Source of the DNA: an uncultured PS1 clade bacterium
GTDB lineage: Bacteria > Pseudomonadota > Alphaproteobacteria > MED-G09
DNA: 64,000 nt
Direction: 5' to 3'
Assembly: GCA_902626605.1 (NCBI GenBank)
Contig: CACOFZ010000004.1
Span: 1 to 64,000, forward strand
This document shows positions 53,588 to 64,000 of this stretch, piece after piece; positions within the stretch are counted from its first letter, which is position 1, and every line of letters starts with the position of its first letter. The position numbers and the translations under genes were made by a program. The notes beneath the pieces were generated by a model. The model saw only the letters and a list, made by a program, of their open reading frames with translations, searched no databases and was not told the origin of the DNA.

Positions 53588-54268
53588 CTAATCTATAAGA
53601 CCTTTAATTAATTTTATTGAGATTGATTTTTTCTGTGATAAAGAGACTTTATCAATCAGTTCTATAATTTCTGAAACTCCTAAATAAGATCTCTCAATTC
53701 TCTGCATAAGAAAGTTAACTGTTTTTGGTTTTACTGAAATTTGTCGATCATTAAATAGTTTTATTATTAAAGCCTCCATTAATGTATCGTCAGGCTCTTC
53801 TATCGATGCAGTGTTCATAGCCTCTAGCCTGGAAACCAAGTCTGACATTTTGAAGTTTAATTTTGATACTTGTAAGGAAGAAGTTAATAAAAGAGCCTTA
53901 TTCAATTCTTTAGAGAGATTTATAGAGTGAAATAAAAACTCTTCCTTTTGCTTAGAATGAAAATTGTTTATATTTTCAATAATAATTACATCATTCGTAT
54001 TAAAAATATCATAAATATTTTTATTTTCTGAACTTAAAAAAGACCAGTTAACTCCTTCGAGACTTTTACAAAGTACGTTTACAAGATGAGTTTTTCCACT
54101 ACCTTTAGGACCAATTAAAATGCCAAGCTTGATTGACTTTTTGTAAAAATTATCAATAAAGTCTACTGCAACTTTATTTCTAACATTTACAAGAAAATCC
54201 TCTCTATTGAGAGCAGTTCTTTTTGGCATTTCAATTGTTAGTTGTATGTTATCATTTTCAACTTTCAT
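53588..54268 (-). CDS. DnaA-related regulator HdaA/Hda-like
   Basis: 226 aa AAA+: GILIGPKGSGKTHLVNVL; C-terminal lid, DnaA domain III-like, no DNA-binding domain. Confidence 0.8.
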   Translation of the reverse strand: MKVENDNIQLTIEMPKRTALNREDFLVNVRNKVAVDFIDNFYKKSIKLGILIGPKGSGKTHLVNVLCKSLEGVNWSFLSSENKNIYDIFNTNDVIIIENINNFHSKQKEEFLFHSINLSKELNKALLLTSSLQVSKLNFKMSDLVSRLEAMNTASIEEPDDTLMEALIIKLFNDRQISVKPKTVNFLMQRIERSYLGVSEIIELIDKVSLSQKKSISIKLIKGLID

Positions 54269-54827
54269 GATTTTCTCTCGTTGAGATTATGCCAATATTT
54301 TTCAACCATAATACCAAGTAAATACTCCATGATAATGATGTAAAAAATCCAATAATATAAGAAAAATAAGGAATTATTATGATTTCAAGTATGCTTAAAT
54401 TGATAAAGTTTGATAAATTTAATAAAATTAAACCGATATATAAAATTTGAAGGAATGTATTAAGTTTGCTTGAAAAAATTGGTTCAATTTTTAAATCACT
54501 TTCCATGAGCCAAGAAATAATTACAGCACCCAAGATTGCCAAATCTCTAGATACTATTAAGATCAAAAGCCATAATGGTATTATTCCAATAAATCCTAAA
54601 ATTAATATTGAAGAAACAATTAATATTTTATCCGCTAATGGATCTAAATAACTACCAAGAACAGTTATTTGATTAAATTTTTTTGCAATAAAACCATCAA
54701 TCGCGTCAGAAAGACCACTTACAATAAAAAAAATAAAACTTGTTTTATAATAACCTGATAGAATTAACCAAACAATAAAAGGTGTAAAAAGCAGTCTTAC
54801 AATAGTTATAATATTAGCAAAATTCAT
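54258..54827 (-). CDS. pgsA: CDP-alcohol phosphatidyltransferase family protein (PgsA-like)
   Basis: Motif D-G-x2-A-R variant region SDAIDGFIAKKFNQITVLGSYLDPLADKI. Confidence 0.85.
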   Translation of the reverse strand: MNFANIITIVRLLFTPFIVWLILSGYYKTSFIFFIVSGLSDAIDGFIAKKFNQITVLGSYLDPLADKILIVSSILILGFIGIIPLWLLILIVSRDLAILGAVIISWLMESDLKIEPIFSSKLNTFLQILYIGLILLNLSNFINLSILEIIIIPYFSYIIGFFTSLSWSIYLVLWLKNIGIISTRENHES

Positions 54828-54881
54828 TAAATTAACCTTATTTAATTATATTAATGATATATTTATTAATATGTAATAAAA

Positions 54882-56006
54882 ATGACTCAAGTCATTAAAA
54901 ATCATAACAATGGGGCTGAGGCATTGAAAAAACAAAAAAATACCAAAGATCATAGTAAAAAAATAACTTATGCTTCATCAGGTGTTAATATTGAAAAAGC
55001 TAATGATCTTATAGAAGAAATTAAGCCTATAATAAAAAAGACTCAGAGACTTGGTGCAGATGGAACTATTGGAGGTTTTGGCGGAGTTTTTGATATAGGG
55101 CTTTTAAATTATAATGATCCTCTACTTATCTCATCAACTGATGGTGTAGGAACAAAATTATTGCTTGCAATCGAGAATAACTATTACGAATATATAGGAA
55201 TTGATCTCGTTGCTATGTGCGTAAATGATTTAATTGTGCAGGGAGCAGAACCACTTTATTTTTTAGATTACTTTGCAACAGGGCAACTATCAAATTCAAC
55301 TGCTAAAAAAATTATCAAAAGTGTTGCAGAAGGATGTATTCAGGCTAATTGTGCTCTTATTGGTGGTGAGACGGCAGAAATGCCAGGTTTGTATGAAAAA
55401 GGGCATTTTGATTTAGCAGGATTTTCTGTAGGCTTAGTTGAAAGAAATAAATTACTACCAAAAAGTAATATTGAAAAAGGTGATTTACTGATTGGCCTTC
55501 CGTCAAATGGTCTTCATTCTAATGGTTACTCTCTAGTAAGGAATATAATAGACCAAAAAAATATAAATATTACCCTACCAATGCCAGATAATAGTAAAAA
55601 AACAATTGCAGAAACTCTTTTGGAGCCAACAAAAATTTATGTGAAACTTATTCTTGATTTACTTAAAAGCTCAGATCAAATTAAAGCTATCTCAAATATA
55701 ACTGGCGGTGGAATTACAGAAAATTTGCCTAGAATATTTGAGAACGAAACTATTGGAGCTAAGGTAAACTTGTCATCCTGGTTGAGGCCATCAATATTTA
55801 ACTGGCTTCAGGAATTAGGAAATATTGACGAGGAAGAAATGCTTAAAACCCTTAACTGTGGTATAGGTATGATTTTAGTGATAAATCAAAGAGATGTTAA
55901 AAAAATATCCAAATTTTTAGAAAAGAAAAATGAAGATTTTTATATCATTGGTGAAATTGTAGAAAGTCAAACAGATAGCCCTAAGATCATTTATCATAGA
56001 GATTAA
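54882..56006 (+). CDS. purM: Phosphoribosylformylglycinamidine cyclo-ligase
   Basis: ITYASSGVNIEKANDLIEEI, LISSTDGVGTKLLLAI, GLPSNGLHSNGYSLVR. Confidence 0.95.
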   Translation: MTQVIKNHNNGAEALKKQKNTKDHSKKITYASSGVNIEKANDLIEEIKPIIKKTQRLGADGTIGGFGGVFDIGLLNYNDPLLISSTDGVGTKLLLAIENNYYEYIGIDLVAMCVNDLIVQGAEPLYFLDYFATGQLSNSTAKKIIKSVAEGCIQANCALIGGETAEMPGLYEKGHFDLAGFSVGLVERNKLLPKSNIEKGDLLIGLPSNGLHSNGYSLVRNIIDQKNINITLPMPDNSKKTIAETLLEPTKIYVKLILDLLKSSDQIKAISNITGGGITENLPRIFENETIGAKVNLSSWLRPSIFNWLQELGNIDEEEMLKTLNCGIGMILVINQRDVKKISKFLEKKNEDFYIIGEIVESQTDSPKIIYHRD

Positions 56007-56007
56007 A

Positions 56008-56640
56008 ATGAAAATTGGAATATTAATATCTGGTGGTGGTTCAAATATGATTAAGCTTATAGAGTCATGTCAAAATAATAAAAATGCTTCAATAAATATT
56101 GTTATATCCAATAATCCTGATGCGCGAGGTATTGAGTTTGCAAAATCAAAAAATATAAAAACAAAAATAATTAATCATAAAGAATTTACGGAAAGGGAAG
56201 ATTTTGATCATCAGGTTAATAATGTTTTAATTGAAAATAAAATAGATTTCTTATGTAATGCTGGTTTTATGAGAATACACGGAGAAAAGTTTGTTGAAAA
56301 ATGGTTCAATAAACATCTTAATATTCACCCCGCACTTCTTCCGTCATTTAAAGGCTTAAATACACATGAAAGAGCAATTAAGTCAGGAGTTAAATTTGCC
56401 GGTTGTACTGTTCATTTAGTAAGATCAGGTGTTGATGAGGGACCTATCATAGGTCAAGCTATAACATCAGTTGATGCTAATGATGATAAAGAGTCTTTAG
56501 CAAAAAAAGTTCTTAAGCTAGAACACAAACTCTACCCAAAATGCTTAAAATTGTTTACAGATAACTTGGTTAAAGTTAAAAATGATGAAGTTATTTTTTC
56601 AGAAAAAGCAATTAAAATTTTAGACGAATTTAAAATATAA
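56008..56640 (+). CDS. purN: Phosphoribosylglycinamide formyltransferase
   Basis: GILISGGGSNMIKLIESC, LNIHPALLPSFKGLNTHERAI. Confidence 0.95.
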   Translation: MKIGILISGGGSNMIKLIESCQNNKNASINIVISNNPDARGIEFAKSKNIKTKIINHKEFTEREDFDHQVNNVLIENKIDFLCNAGFMRIHGEKFVEKWFNKHLNIHPALLPSFKGLNTHERAIKSGVKFAGCTVHLVRSGVDEGPIIGQAITSVDANDDKESLAKKVLKLEHKLYPKCLKLFTDNLVKVKNDEVIFSEKAIKILDEFKI

Positions 56641-56641
56641 T

Positions 56642-57064
56642 TTATGGGCAAATTTCTTCATCTTTAAAGAAAAAATTAATTTCATTTATAGCATTTTCCT
56701 CAGAGTCAGAACCATGAACAGAATTTGCTTCTATTGACAAACCTATTTCAGCTCTAATTGTGCCCTGTTCAGCTTCCTGAGGATTTGTTGCACCCATTGT
56801 ATCTCTATTAAGCTTAACAGCATTTTCACCCTCTAAAACCTGAACTACAACTGGCCCAGACATCATAAAATTAACTAAATCATTATAAAATGGTCTATCT
56901 TTATGAACAGAATAAAAACCCTCAGCTTGTTCTTGAGATAGTTTGATTCTTTTTTGAGCAATAATTCTCAATCCACTGCCCTCAAGCATTTGATTAATCT
57001 TGCCAGTAACATCTCTTTTTGTAGCGTCTGGTTTAATTATTGATAGTGTTCTTTGAATGGCCAT
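56642..57064 (-). CDS. ndk: Nucleoside-diphosphate kinase
   Basis: [23 protein letters not shown]; active site region NSVHGSDS. Confidence 0.97.
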   Translation of the reverse strand: MAIQRTLSIIKPDATKRDVTGKINQMLEGSGLRIIAQKRIKLSQEQAEGFYSVHKDRPFYNDLVNFMMSGPVVVQVLEGENAVKLNRDTMGATNPQEAEQGTIRAEIGLSIEANSVHGSDSEENAINEINFFFKDEEICP

Positions 57065-57075
57065 AATATTCTCCC

Positions 57076-57525
57076 TTAATTAGAATTAATCCATTTACCA
57101 TTTGTATTCTGTTCAAAAGATTTTAAAACATGCTGTGACTGATCAATATTTTTTTTATAATTGTCAAATTGATCTAGTAATTTTAAATTTTGCTCATTGA
57201 AAATATATATACACCTTTGCCATGAGTTTATATTTTTAACTAATAAACCATCAATTGAAAAAATAACATCTGAGTCATTAGGATTTTCTTCTTTACAGGT
57301 CAAGTAAACTCTATGAAATTCAGGATTTTTATCATTTTGGCTACCGTGAGGTATAAATGATATATCTTTATATGACCATAAAAAATCATTAACCTCCTCC
57401 ATTCTTTCAATATTGTCTAGAAGAACGACTGAATTCCAATCATTATCAATTGATTTTTCAATTAGACTGGCAAGAAATATTTCACTACTTGAATTTTTAA
57501 GTTTGTAAAAAAAAATTTCAGACAA
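57076..57525 (-). CDS. holC: DNA polymerase III subunit chi
   Basis: 149 aa HolC-like ([31 protein letters not shown]); flanked by pepA and ndk as in alphaproteobacteria. Confidence 0.82.
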   Translation of the reverse strand: MSEIFFYKLKNSSSEIFLASLIEKSIDNDWNSVVLLDNIERMEEVNDFLWSYKDISFIPHGSQNDKNPEFHRVYLTCKEENPNDSDVIFSIDGLLVKNINSWQRCIYIFNEQNLKLLDQFDNYKKNIDQSQHVLKSFEQNTNGKWINSN

Positions 57526-57528
57526 AAT

Positions 57529-59007
57529 TTACTCGTAAAATTTTGAAATTAATGTATTTAAGAGATTTACTCCAAAGCCAGTTGCCCAACTTGTATTGAT
57601 AGAAGTCTTATCCATGCCTGTTGCTGTTCCAGCAATATCTATATGAGCCCAAGGCACTTTATTCACAAATCTTTTTAAAAACTGAGCAGCTGTTATTGAT
57701 CCTGCACCGCCAATGCCAATATTCTTCATATCTGCAAATTTAGAATTAATCATTCTATCATAAGACTCTGATAATGGTAATCTCCAAACATTATCACCTG
57801 AGACTCTACCAGCATCCATAAGTTTATCTGATAAATCGTCATTATTACTAAAAATACCGGCCATTTTATTTCCAAGAGACATAACTATAGCGCCAGTCAA
57901 TGTTGCTAAATCAATCATTAGTTCAGGTTTATATTTATCTTGAGCATACCAAAGAGCGTCAGCTAGAACCAATCTTCCCTCAGCATCAGTATTTTGTATT
58001 TCGATAGTTTGACCTGACATTGACTTAATGATATCTCCAGGCTTTTGAGCAGTTCCATCGGGCATATTTTCTACTAAACCAACAACGCCGACAACATTTA
58101 CTTTAGCTTTTCTTAGTGCAAGAGCTTTCATTAAACCAACTACTGCTGCTGATCCCCCCATATCACCAATCATTTCTTCCATTTTATTCCCAGGCTTAAG
58201 AGATATTCCGCCAGAGTCAAAACAAACCCCTTTTCCAACAAAGCATAATGGTTTAGTTTTTTTACTTTTATTCCCATCCCATTTCATAATAACTAGTTGA
58301 CTTTCATATTGACTTCCCCGTCCCACTCCTAACAATGACCACATTCCTAATTTTTTCATTTTTGTTTCATTTAAAACTTCAACTTTTAAACCAAATTTTG
58401 AAAGTCCCTTTATTTTTTTTGCATATGCCTCGGGATTAAGAATATTACTAGGTTCATTTACTAAATCTCTCGCTAAGAAAATACCTTGAGCTACAGAATT
58501 TTTTTGCTTAAATTTATTTTTTAACTTAGCAGCGTTTTTAGAAATTATTGTTATTTCATTAATTTGTTTTGTTGCTTTTTTCTTAGTTTTATACTTATCG
58601 AATTTATAGGTATTTAATGTTGCACCGAAGCCAATCTCAACTAAACTTTCGTCATCAGAAAATTCATTGGCAACAAGTATGCTAACCTTCTTATTTTTAG
58701 ATTTTGAGGAAATTTGATTAATTTTTCCACCTATAATTGCAAGGTCATTACCTGATATTAAATTCTTTTGCCCAGGGCTAATTATAATTATTTTAGAAAA
58801 TGAACTATTTTTACCATTAATAATTTCAAGTGAAGAAAATTTATTAAATTCAAAATTTTCATTGCTGACAGCATGATTAATTTTACTCATAAGGTTTTTA
58901 TCTAATTCCCTAAATTCAGAAAGAGATTTTTTATCGGTTATTAAAGCCAATAATTCATCTTTTTCAGTTAATTTTGAAACAAAACTTACTTTCATTATTT
59001 TCTCCAA
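57529..59007 (-). CDS. pepA: Leucyl aminopeptidase (M17)
   Basis: VGKGVCFDSGGISLKPGNKMEEMIGDMGGSAAVVG, NTDAEGRLVLADALWYAQ. Confidence 0.96.
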   Translation of the reverse strand: MEKIMKVSFVSKLTEKDELLALITDKKSLSEFRELDKNLMSKINHAVSNENFEFNKFSSLEIINGKNSSFSKIIIISPGQKNLISGNDLAIIGGKINQISSKSKNKKVSILVANEFSDDESLVEIGFGATLNTYKFDKYKTKKKATKQINEITIISKNAAKLKNKFKQKNSVAQGIFLARDLVNEPSNILNPEAYAKKIKGLSKFGLKVEVLNETKMKKLGMWSLLGVGRGSQYESQLVIMKWDGNKSKKTKPLCFVGKGVCFDSGGISLKPGNKMEEMIGDMGGSAAVVGLMKALALRKAKVNVVGVVGLVENMPDGTAQKPGDIIKSMSGQTIEIQNTDAEGRLVLADALWYAQDKYKPELMIDLATLTGAIVMSLGNKMAGIFSNNDDLSDKLMDAGRVSGDNVWRLPLSESYDRMINSKFADMKNIGIGGAGSITAAQFLKRFVNKVPWAHIDIAGTATGMDKTSINTSWATGFGVNLLNTLISKFYE

Positions 59008-59080
59008 TTATATTCATTAACATCTGTTAACATTATTTAATGATTAAGGGTATAGTTTGTCGTATATAATACATTATAAA

Positions 59081-60181
59081 ATGAAAAATATTGATAAATA
59101 CATAATTAGAAAACTTTCATTATCATTTTTTACAGTAATGATTGGATTACTCTCGCTTGCATGGCTTAGTCAAGTTCTAAAGCTTCTTGACGAAATAGTC
59201 ATGAGAGGTGCTGATTTATCGACTTTTTTTATGCTTTCTGTAACAGTTTTACCAAATATTATTTCTCAAATTACACCTTTGGCAGCATTTATTACATCAG
59301 CATTTGTTCTTAATACCATGTCTTCTGACAAAGAAATTATAGTTTTATTATCATCAGGAATAAGACCGGTTAGACTATTTAAGCCATTTTTATTATTTGG
59401 TGCTTCCATAACAATTTTTCTAATTATTTTCTCAATGCTTTTAGGTCCGAGTGGAATGAGATATACGAAGTTAAAAATTCATGAAATTCGTCACGATTTA
59501 TCCGGAACCCTTGTAAGAGATGGAATGTTTTCAATGCCTGCGAAAGGTCTAACAGTATATGCGCATAGAAAAAATAATAATTCAATTGATGGTATACTCG
59601 TTCATGATAATAGAAATAGTGATAACCCAATAACCTATTCTGCAGAGAGAGGATATTTAATCAATGAAAATAATAACCCAAAGCTAATACTTCTGAATGG
59701 AAATATCCAGTATAGAAATCTTGTTATTGATGGCCCAGGAATGACAACAGTTAGTTTTGAGAAAAATGAATATTTGTTTTCTGATTTTATAACCGAAAAT
59801 AAAAATTTCAATTTTGATACTAGTCAAAGGTATTTAAGTGACTTGCTTTTTCCTGATGAAGACGATGAATATGCTAAGACCAGAAAAGGTTTACTTATTG
59901 CTGCAGGTAATCATAAAATCGCTCAAATCTCTCATCCAATAATTTTTATTTTTTTCGCATTTATAGTTTTTATAAATAGCAAATTTGATCGAAGGGAAAC
60001 AAATAAAAATATTCTAATCCTGACTTTTGGAATTATAAGTTTTCAAATTTTAGACTTTTTTCTCGCCTCTCAAGCGCAAACTAATTTATCAGCAATTGGG
60101 TTTTTATATCTATTTCCATTATTATTTTTTCTTTTGTTGATTTTCCTGTTTAGAAAAACTTATCAAACAGTGAGCAGTTAA
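59081..60181 (+). CDS. lptF: LPS export ABC transporter permease LptF
   Basis: YjgP/YjgQ family permease; start placed at MKNIDKYIIRKLS; followed by lptG-lptD-surA. Confidence 0.9.
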   Translation: MKNIDKYIIRKLSLSFFTVMIGLLSLAWLSQVLKLLDEIVMRGADLSTFFMLSVTVLPNIISQITPLAAFITSAFVLNTMSSDKEIIVLLSSGIRPVRLFKPFLLFGASITIFLIIFSMLLGPSGMRYTKLKIHEIRHDLSGTLVRDGMFSMPAKGLTVYAHRKNNNSIDGILVHDNRNSDNPITYSAERGYLINENNNPKLILLNGNIQYRNLVIDGPGMTTVSFEKNEYLFSDFITENKNFNFDTSQRYLSDLLFPDEDDEYAKTRKGLLIAAGNHKIAQISHPIIFIFFAFIVFINSKFDRRETNKNILILTFGIISFQILDFFLASQAQTNLSAIGFLYLFPLLFFLLLIFLFRKTYQTVSS

Positions 60182-60182
60182 A

Positions 60183-61283
60183 ATGAAATTAAATAATTTA
60201 TTATCTTTATATTTTTCAAAAAGCTTACTGAAAAATCTTATGTTTTGTCTATTTATATCTAGCTTTTTCATTTTTTTAATTGATCTTGTTGAATTATCTC
60301 GAAGAATAACAAAGTCAAATAATAGTGACTTTCTGCTTGCGCTTGAGTTAGCAGTATTAAAACTACCTGGAATGATTATAGAGATCTTTCCGTTTATTGT
60401 TCTTTTTGCTTCATTGAGTACCTTTTTCTATTTCGCAAAAAGATCTGAGCTAATAGTTGCTAGATCTAGTGGTTTATCTATTTGGCATTTATTAATCCCT
60501 GGAATAAGTTTAATTTTAATAATTGGATTTTTTACAGTAATTTTAATTCAACCCTTTATTGCAACAAGTTCGTATAAATTTAAAGAGCTAGAAGCTAAGA
60601 CTATTAGAGGACAAACTAGTTTAATTACAATTACAGAAAATGGTTTATGGCTTAAAGATACAGATATAAATAACGATACTTACAGAATAATAAATTCTCA
60701 GGGGTTTGATAAAGATGCAAAATATTTAGGAAATGTAATTTTCTTTAATCACTCAAATACTGGGCAATTAATTAGTAGATATGATGCAGATAAAGTATTT
60801 TTAAAACCTAGTTATTGGGAATTAGAGAATGTTTGGGTTTTCAAAAATTTAGAAAAAACTAAATTTTTAAAGAAAATAGAAATCAGAACTAATTTAACAG
60901 CAGAGCAAATTCAAGAAAATTTTGCACCACCAGAAACAATATCTTTTTGGAATCTACCTGAATTTATTAAAATTGCTGAAAATGCTGGTTTTGCGGCAAC
61001 TAAACATAAAACTGAATTTCAGTCTTTATTAGCTCTTCCTCTTTTTCTATGCTCAATGTTAATTATAGCTGCTCCATTTTCAGTCAGGTTTATAAGATCT
61101 GAGAATGTAAATTATCTAATTTTATCAGGAATTGTATCTGGTTTAATACTATATACTTTTTCAAATGTTATATTTGCATTTGGTGCTTCTGGAAATATTG
61201 GCCCTATTCTCTCAGCTTGGTCGCCTCCAATATTAGCAATTCTTTTAGGAATTACTGCAATCATTTATGTTGAGGAAGGTTAA
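60183..61283 (+). CDS. lptG: LPS export ABC transporter permease LptG
   Basis: YjgP/YjgQ family permease (FAKRSELIVARSSGLSIWHLL, SEFQSLLALPLFLCSMLIIAAPFSVRF-like region). Confidence 0.9.
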   Translation: MKLNNLLSLYFSKSLLKNLMFCLFISSFFIFLIDLVELSRRITKSNNSDFLLALELAVLKLPGMIIEIFPFIVLFASLSTFFYFAKRSELIVARSSGLSIWHLLIPGISLILIIGFFTVILIQPFIATSSYKFKELEAKTIRGQTSLITITENGLWLKDTDINNDTYRIINSQGFDKDAKYLGNVIFFNHSNTGQLISRYDADKVFLKPSYWELENVWVFKNLEKTKFLKKIEIRTNLTAEQIQENFAPPETISFWNLPEFIKIAENAGFAATKHKTEFQSLLALPLFLCSMLIIAAPFSVRFIRSENVNYLILSGIVSGLILYTFSNVIFAFGASGNIGPILSAWSPPILAILLGITAIIYVEEG

Positions 61284-63620
61284 ATGAAGAGAGTATTTTT
61301 TTTTCTAGTCATTTTTTTTAATCTGAATTCATTAAAAAGTGAAGAAATAGCTAATTCAATTGAGGCAGATAAAATTGAGTATCTTAATTTGGATGGAAAA
61401 ATAAAAGCTATCGGATCTGTAAAAATTACTCAAAATGATTATGAGTTGAATGCCGATGAAATTTCTTTTAATCAAAAAAATAATATTATTGAAGGAAATG
61501 GAAATATTACCTTAAAAAAAATTGGAGGTGAAAAAATCTTTGCCTCAAAAATTAAACTTTCATCAGATTTAAAAGATGGAATTATAGAAAACCCTACACT
61601 TCAAACTCCTGATGGAATAAATATTTCATCAGCTTATGCTATTAGAACAAACGGTAATTCGTTAATCTTAAAAAAAGGAATTTTTTCTCCTTGTAAAGTA
61701 TGTAGCGATAAAAAACGGAAGTTATCATGGCAAATTAAAGCAAATAGAATTATTTATGATGAGAAAGATCAAAATATTACTTATGAGGATGCAAGATTTG
61801 AATTATTTGGTATCCCAATCTTTTATGTTCCAATTGCAGCACATCCCTCTGAAAAAGTTAAAAGAAGAAGTGGTTTTTTAGCTCCAACACTTGGAAGCTC
61901 AGGAGATCTTGGTGCAGTTATAAGAATTCCTTATTTTTTCAATCTCTCCCCACACTATGATCTTACAATTACACCATGGATCGTTACCAAAGGTGCAGCA
62001 ATAGTTGAAGGTGAATGGAGGCAGAGACTAAAAAGAGGAAGTATTAATTTTAGTGGAATTATTGCCTCCCCTAACGATCAATTTAAATCAAGAACCGTAA
62101 ATATAAATGATGACTGGAAAGCAATAATTAATTCTCCCTTTAACAACATTGAAGATTTGAGAAAAAATAACAAAAAATTAGTTTTTGAATATGATGATAA
62201 TACTCATTCAATAAAAAATGTTGAAGTAGCAGAAATTAATGACTCCAGGCCATCATCAATTGGAGATGCTATTGGTTATGATTATAGGGGTTCATTTAGT
62301 GCATCAGGAAATTTTAAATTTGGAAATTGGAATTTAGATTTTAATGGAACATTTGTATCAGATGATACTTTTTTAAGAAGATTTAATTTAAATGATGATA
62401 CCGAAATAAAATCTTATCTATCATTAAACAGGAACTGGAAAAACGCTCAATTAGAGATAAATTCTCTTCATTTTTCATCGCTTTTACCTGAAAAAGATGG
62501 TTCAGAACCTTTAATTTTACCAGAAATAAAATTTCTTTGGGAACCTAAAAAAATTATATTTGGCGGTATTTCAACAATTAAATTAAACTCTATAGGGATC
62601 ATTAGAAAAACTGACGGAAATACTTACAGAATCTCAAGTTCTTTGGATTGGAATAGAAATTTCATTCATGAAAGTGGCAGTATTTTTAAACTTAACATGA
62701 ATTTTAGAGGAGATTTATACAATACCTCAAAAAAATGGACACCAAACAACTCAACAAGAAGATTGCAATCAAATCCTTTTGGAATAGATCAAAATATTTA
62801 CCGTCTTTTACCATCAATTAGTTTAGAATGGAGGCTCCCATTAAAAAATACTTCATCCGATACTATAATTGAACCAATTATTCAATTATCATACTCATCA
62901 GATGATAAAAAAAATTACAAAATACCCAATGAGGATAGCATTGGGTTTGAATTAAACTCTCATAATATTTTTGCAAAAAACAGAATGCCTGGTCTTGATT
63001 TATGGGAAAAAGGTGGAAGGGTTAATTATGGTTTTAAATTATCTCACTTTTTTAATAAAGAAGGTATTTTTACAAGCACGGTTGGACAAAGTTATAAATT
63101 CAAAAACCCTGAATTTTTCGATAAAGGCTCAGGCTTAGAAAAAAAATTATCAGATTTTATTGTAGATATTTTATTTAAACCAAATAAAGAAATTACTTTC
63201 TCCTACAGAGGAAGGTTAGATGAAAATAATATTGATCTCAGAAGATCAGAGTTTGATATGTTAATAAATTATGAAAAATGGGGAATTCGAGCTGGTCATG
63301 TTTTATTGAATAATATTGAAATTCTTAATTTTGAACAACAGAGGGAATTGCGCTTTGCTAGTTTTATAAATATCACTGAAAGATGGTTGATACAGTCAGC
63401 TATACGTTATGATGAAATTTCAAAAAAATCTTTAAACAATAGAATATCTCTAGTTTATATTGACGATTGTATATCTTTTGAAATAGGATTTAGAAGAAAA
63501 TTCTCTGAATATAGAGATCTTAAGCCATCTAATTCGTTTATGATTAAATTTAATGTATTTACATTTGGGGGTGGAACGTTAAATAGTTCAGATCGTATTT
63601 CAAAATTGTGGGATAATTAA
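61284..63620 (+). CDS. lptD: LPS assembly protein LptD
   Basis: 778 aa; OstA-like N-terminus (IEADKIEYLNLDGKIKAIGSVKITQNDYELNADEISFNQ), RRSGFLAPTLGSSGDLGAVIRIPYFFNLSPHYDLTITP. Confidence 0.93.
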   Translation: MKRVFFFLVIFFNLNSLKSEEIANSIEADKIEYLNLDGKIKAIGSVKITQNDYELNADEISFNQKNNIIEGNGNITLKKIGGEKIFASKIKLSSDLKDGIIENPTLQTPDGINISSAYAIRTNGNSLILKKGIFSPCKVCSDKKRKLSWQIKANRIIYDEKDQNITYEDARFELFGIPIFYVPIAAHPSEKVKRRSGFLAPTLGSSGDLGAVIRIPYFFNLSPHYDLTITPWIVTKGAAIVEGEWRQRLKRGSINFSGIIASPNDQFKSRTVNINDDWKAIINSPFNNIEDLRKNNKKLVFEYDDNTHSIKNVEVAEINDSRPSSIGDAIGYDYRGSFSASGNFKFGNWNLDFNGTFVSDDTFLRRFNLNDDTEIKSYLSLNRNWKNAQLEINSLHFSSLLPEKDGSEPLILPEIKFLWEPKKIIFGGISTIKLNSIGIIRKTDGNTYRISSSLDWNRNFIHESGSIFKLNMNFRGDLYNTSKKWTPNNSTRRLQSNPFGIDQNIYRLLPSISLEWRLPLKNTSSDTIIEPIIQLSYSSDDKKNYKIPNEDSIGFELNSHNIFAKNRMPGLDLWEKGGRVNYGFKLSHFFNKEGIFTSTVGQSYKFKNPEFFDKGSGLEKKLSDFIVDILFKPNKEITFSYRGRLDENNIDLRRSEFDMLINYEKWGIRAGHVLLNNIEILNFEQQRELRFASFINITERWLIQSAIRYDEISKKSLNNRISLVYIDDCISFEIGFRRKFSEYRDLKPSNSFMIKFNVFTFGGGTLNSSDRISKLWDN

Positions 63621-63638
63621 AATTTTTTAGGTAAAACA

Positions 63639-64000
63639 ATGATAAAAAAAATTAAATATATATTTTTAATATTTTTTTTAATTGCGAATTTTAATGATAA
63701 TTTGAAAAGTCAGGATATTCAAGCTATTGCGGTAATTGTGAATGATGAAGTGATATCAAGATATGACGTTAATCAAAGAGTAAGGTTAATTTTAGTCACA
63801 TCAGGAATACCAGCCACTGAAGAAAATGTTAAAAGAATTGAAGAACAAGCAATTAAAGCATTGATTGATGAAAAAATACAAATACAAGAAGCAATTAAGT
63901 TAGAAGTACCAGAATCGCCTGATGAAATTAACCTGATGTTAGAAAATATTGCTAGGGGCAATCAAACTACAGCTGAAGGGATCTTGGAGTCTATTACTAG
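63639..64000 (+). CDS. surA: SurA-like periplasmic chaperone / PPIase, partial (3' end beyond window)
   Basis: MIKKIKYIFLIFFLIANFNDNLKSQDIQAIAVIVNDEVISRYDVNQRVRLILVTSGIPATEE... reading off the window end; after lptD. Confidence 0.85.
   Translation, partial: MIKKIKYIFLIFFLIANFNDNLKSQDIQAIAVIVNDEVISRYDVNQRVRLILVTSGIPATEENVKRIEEQAIKALIDEKIQIQEAIKLEVPESPDEINLMLENIARGNQTTAEGILESIT

Overview
This window looks like a contiguous, gene-dense chromosomal segment of an AT-rich, probably streamlined marine alphaproteobacterium. That placement is inferred from gene order and families (nuo operon, hup-lon-clpX-clpP-tig, iscR-sufBCDS-sufT-sufA, NDUFA12, lptF-lptG-lptD-surA, HdaA, Coq4-like protein). It is almost entirely conserved core genome: complex I (nuoL partial to nuoA, minus strand), an aldehyde dehydrogenase, an SDR, a Coq4-like protein, a small flavodoxin, tRNA-Asp/Val/Leu, ATP-dependent proteolysis genes, glnB plus a type II glutamine synthetase, parE, the SUF Fe-S cluster, tyrS, prfB with a programmed +1 frameshift, rne, accBC, aspS, purMN, ndk, pepA and lptFGD-surA (surA partial). 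I saw no CRISPR array, transposase, integrase, prophage, toxin-antitoxin or recognisable defence/biosynthetic cluster, and no clearly novel multi-gene system. The items most worth a second look are mainly regulatory or architectural: the prfB frameshift, a sigma54-like promoter at glnB next to a type II GS, a shared heat-shock-like promoter pattern at lon and clpP, an SD-preceded upstream ORF overlapping the rne start, leader hairpins at hup and nuoA, a palindrome in the iscR leader, an HDxxH-x11-E Coq4-like protein near complex I, and unusually tight or overlapping convergent gene ends.
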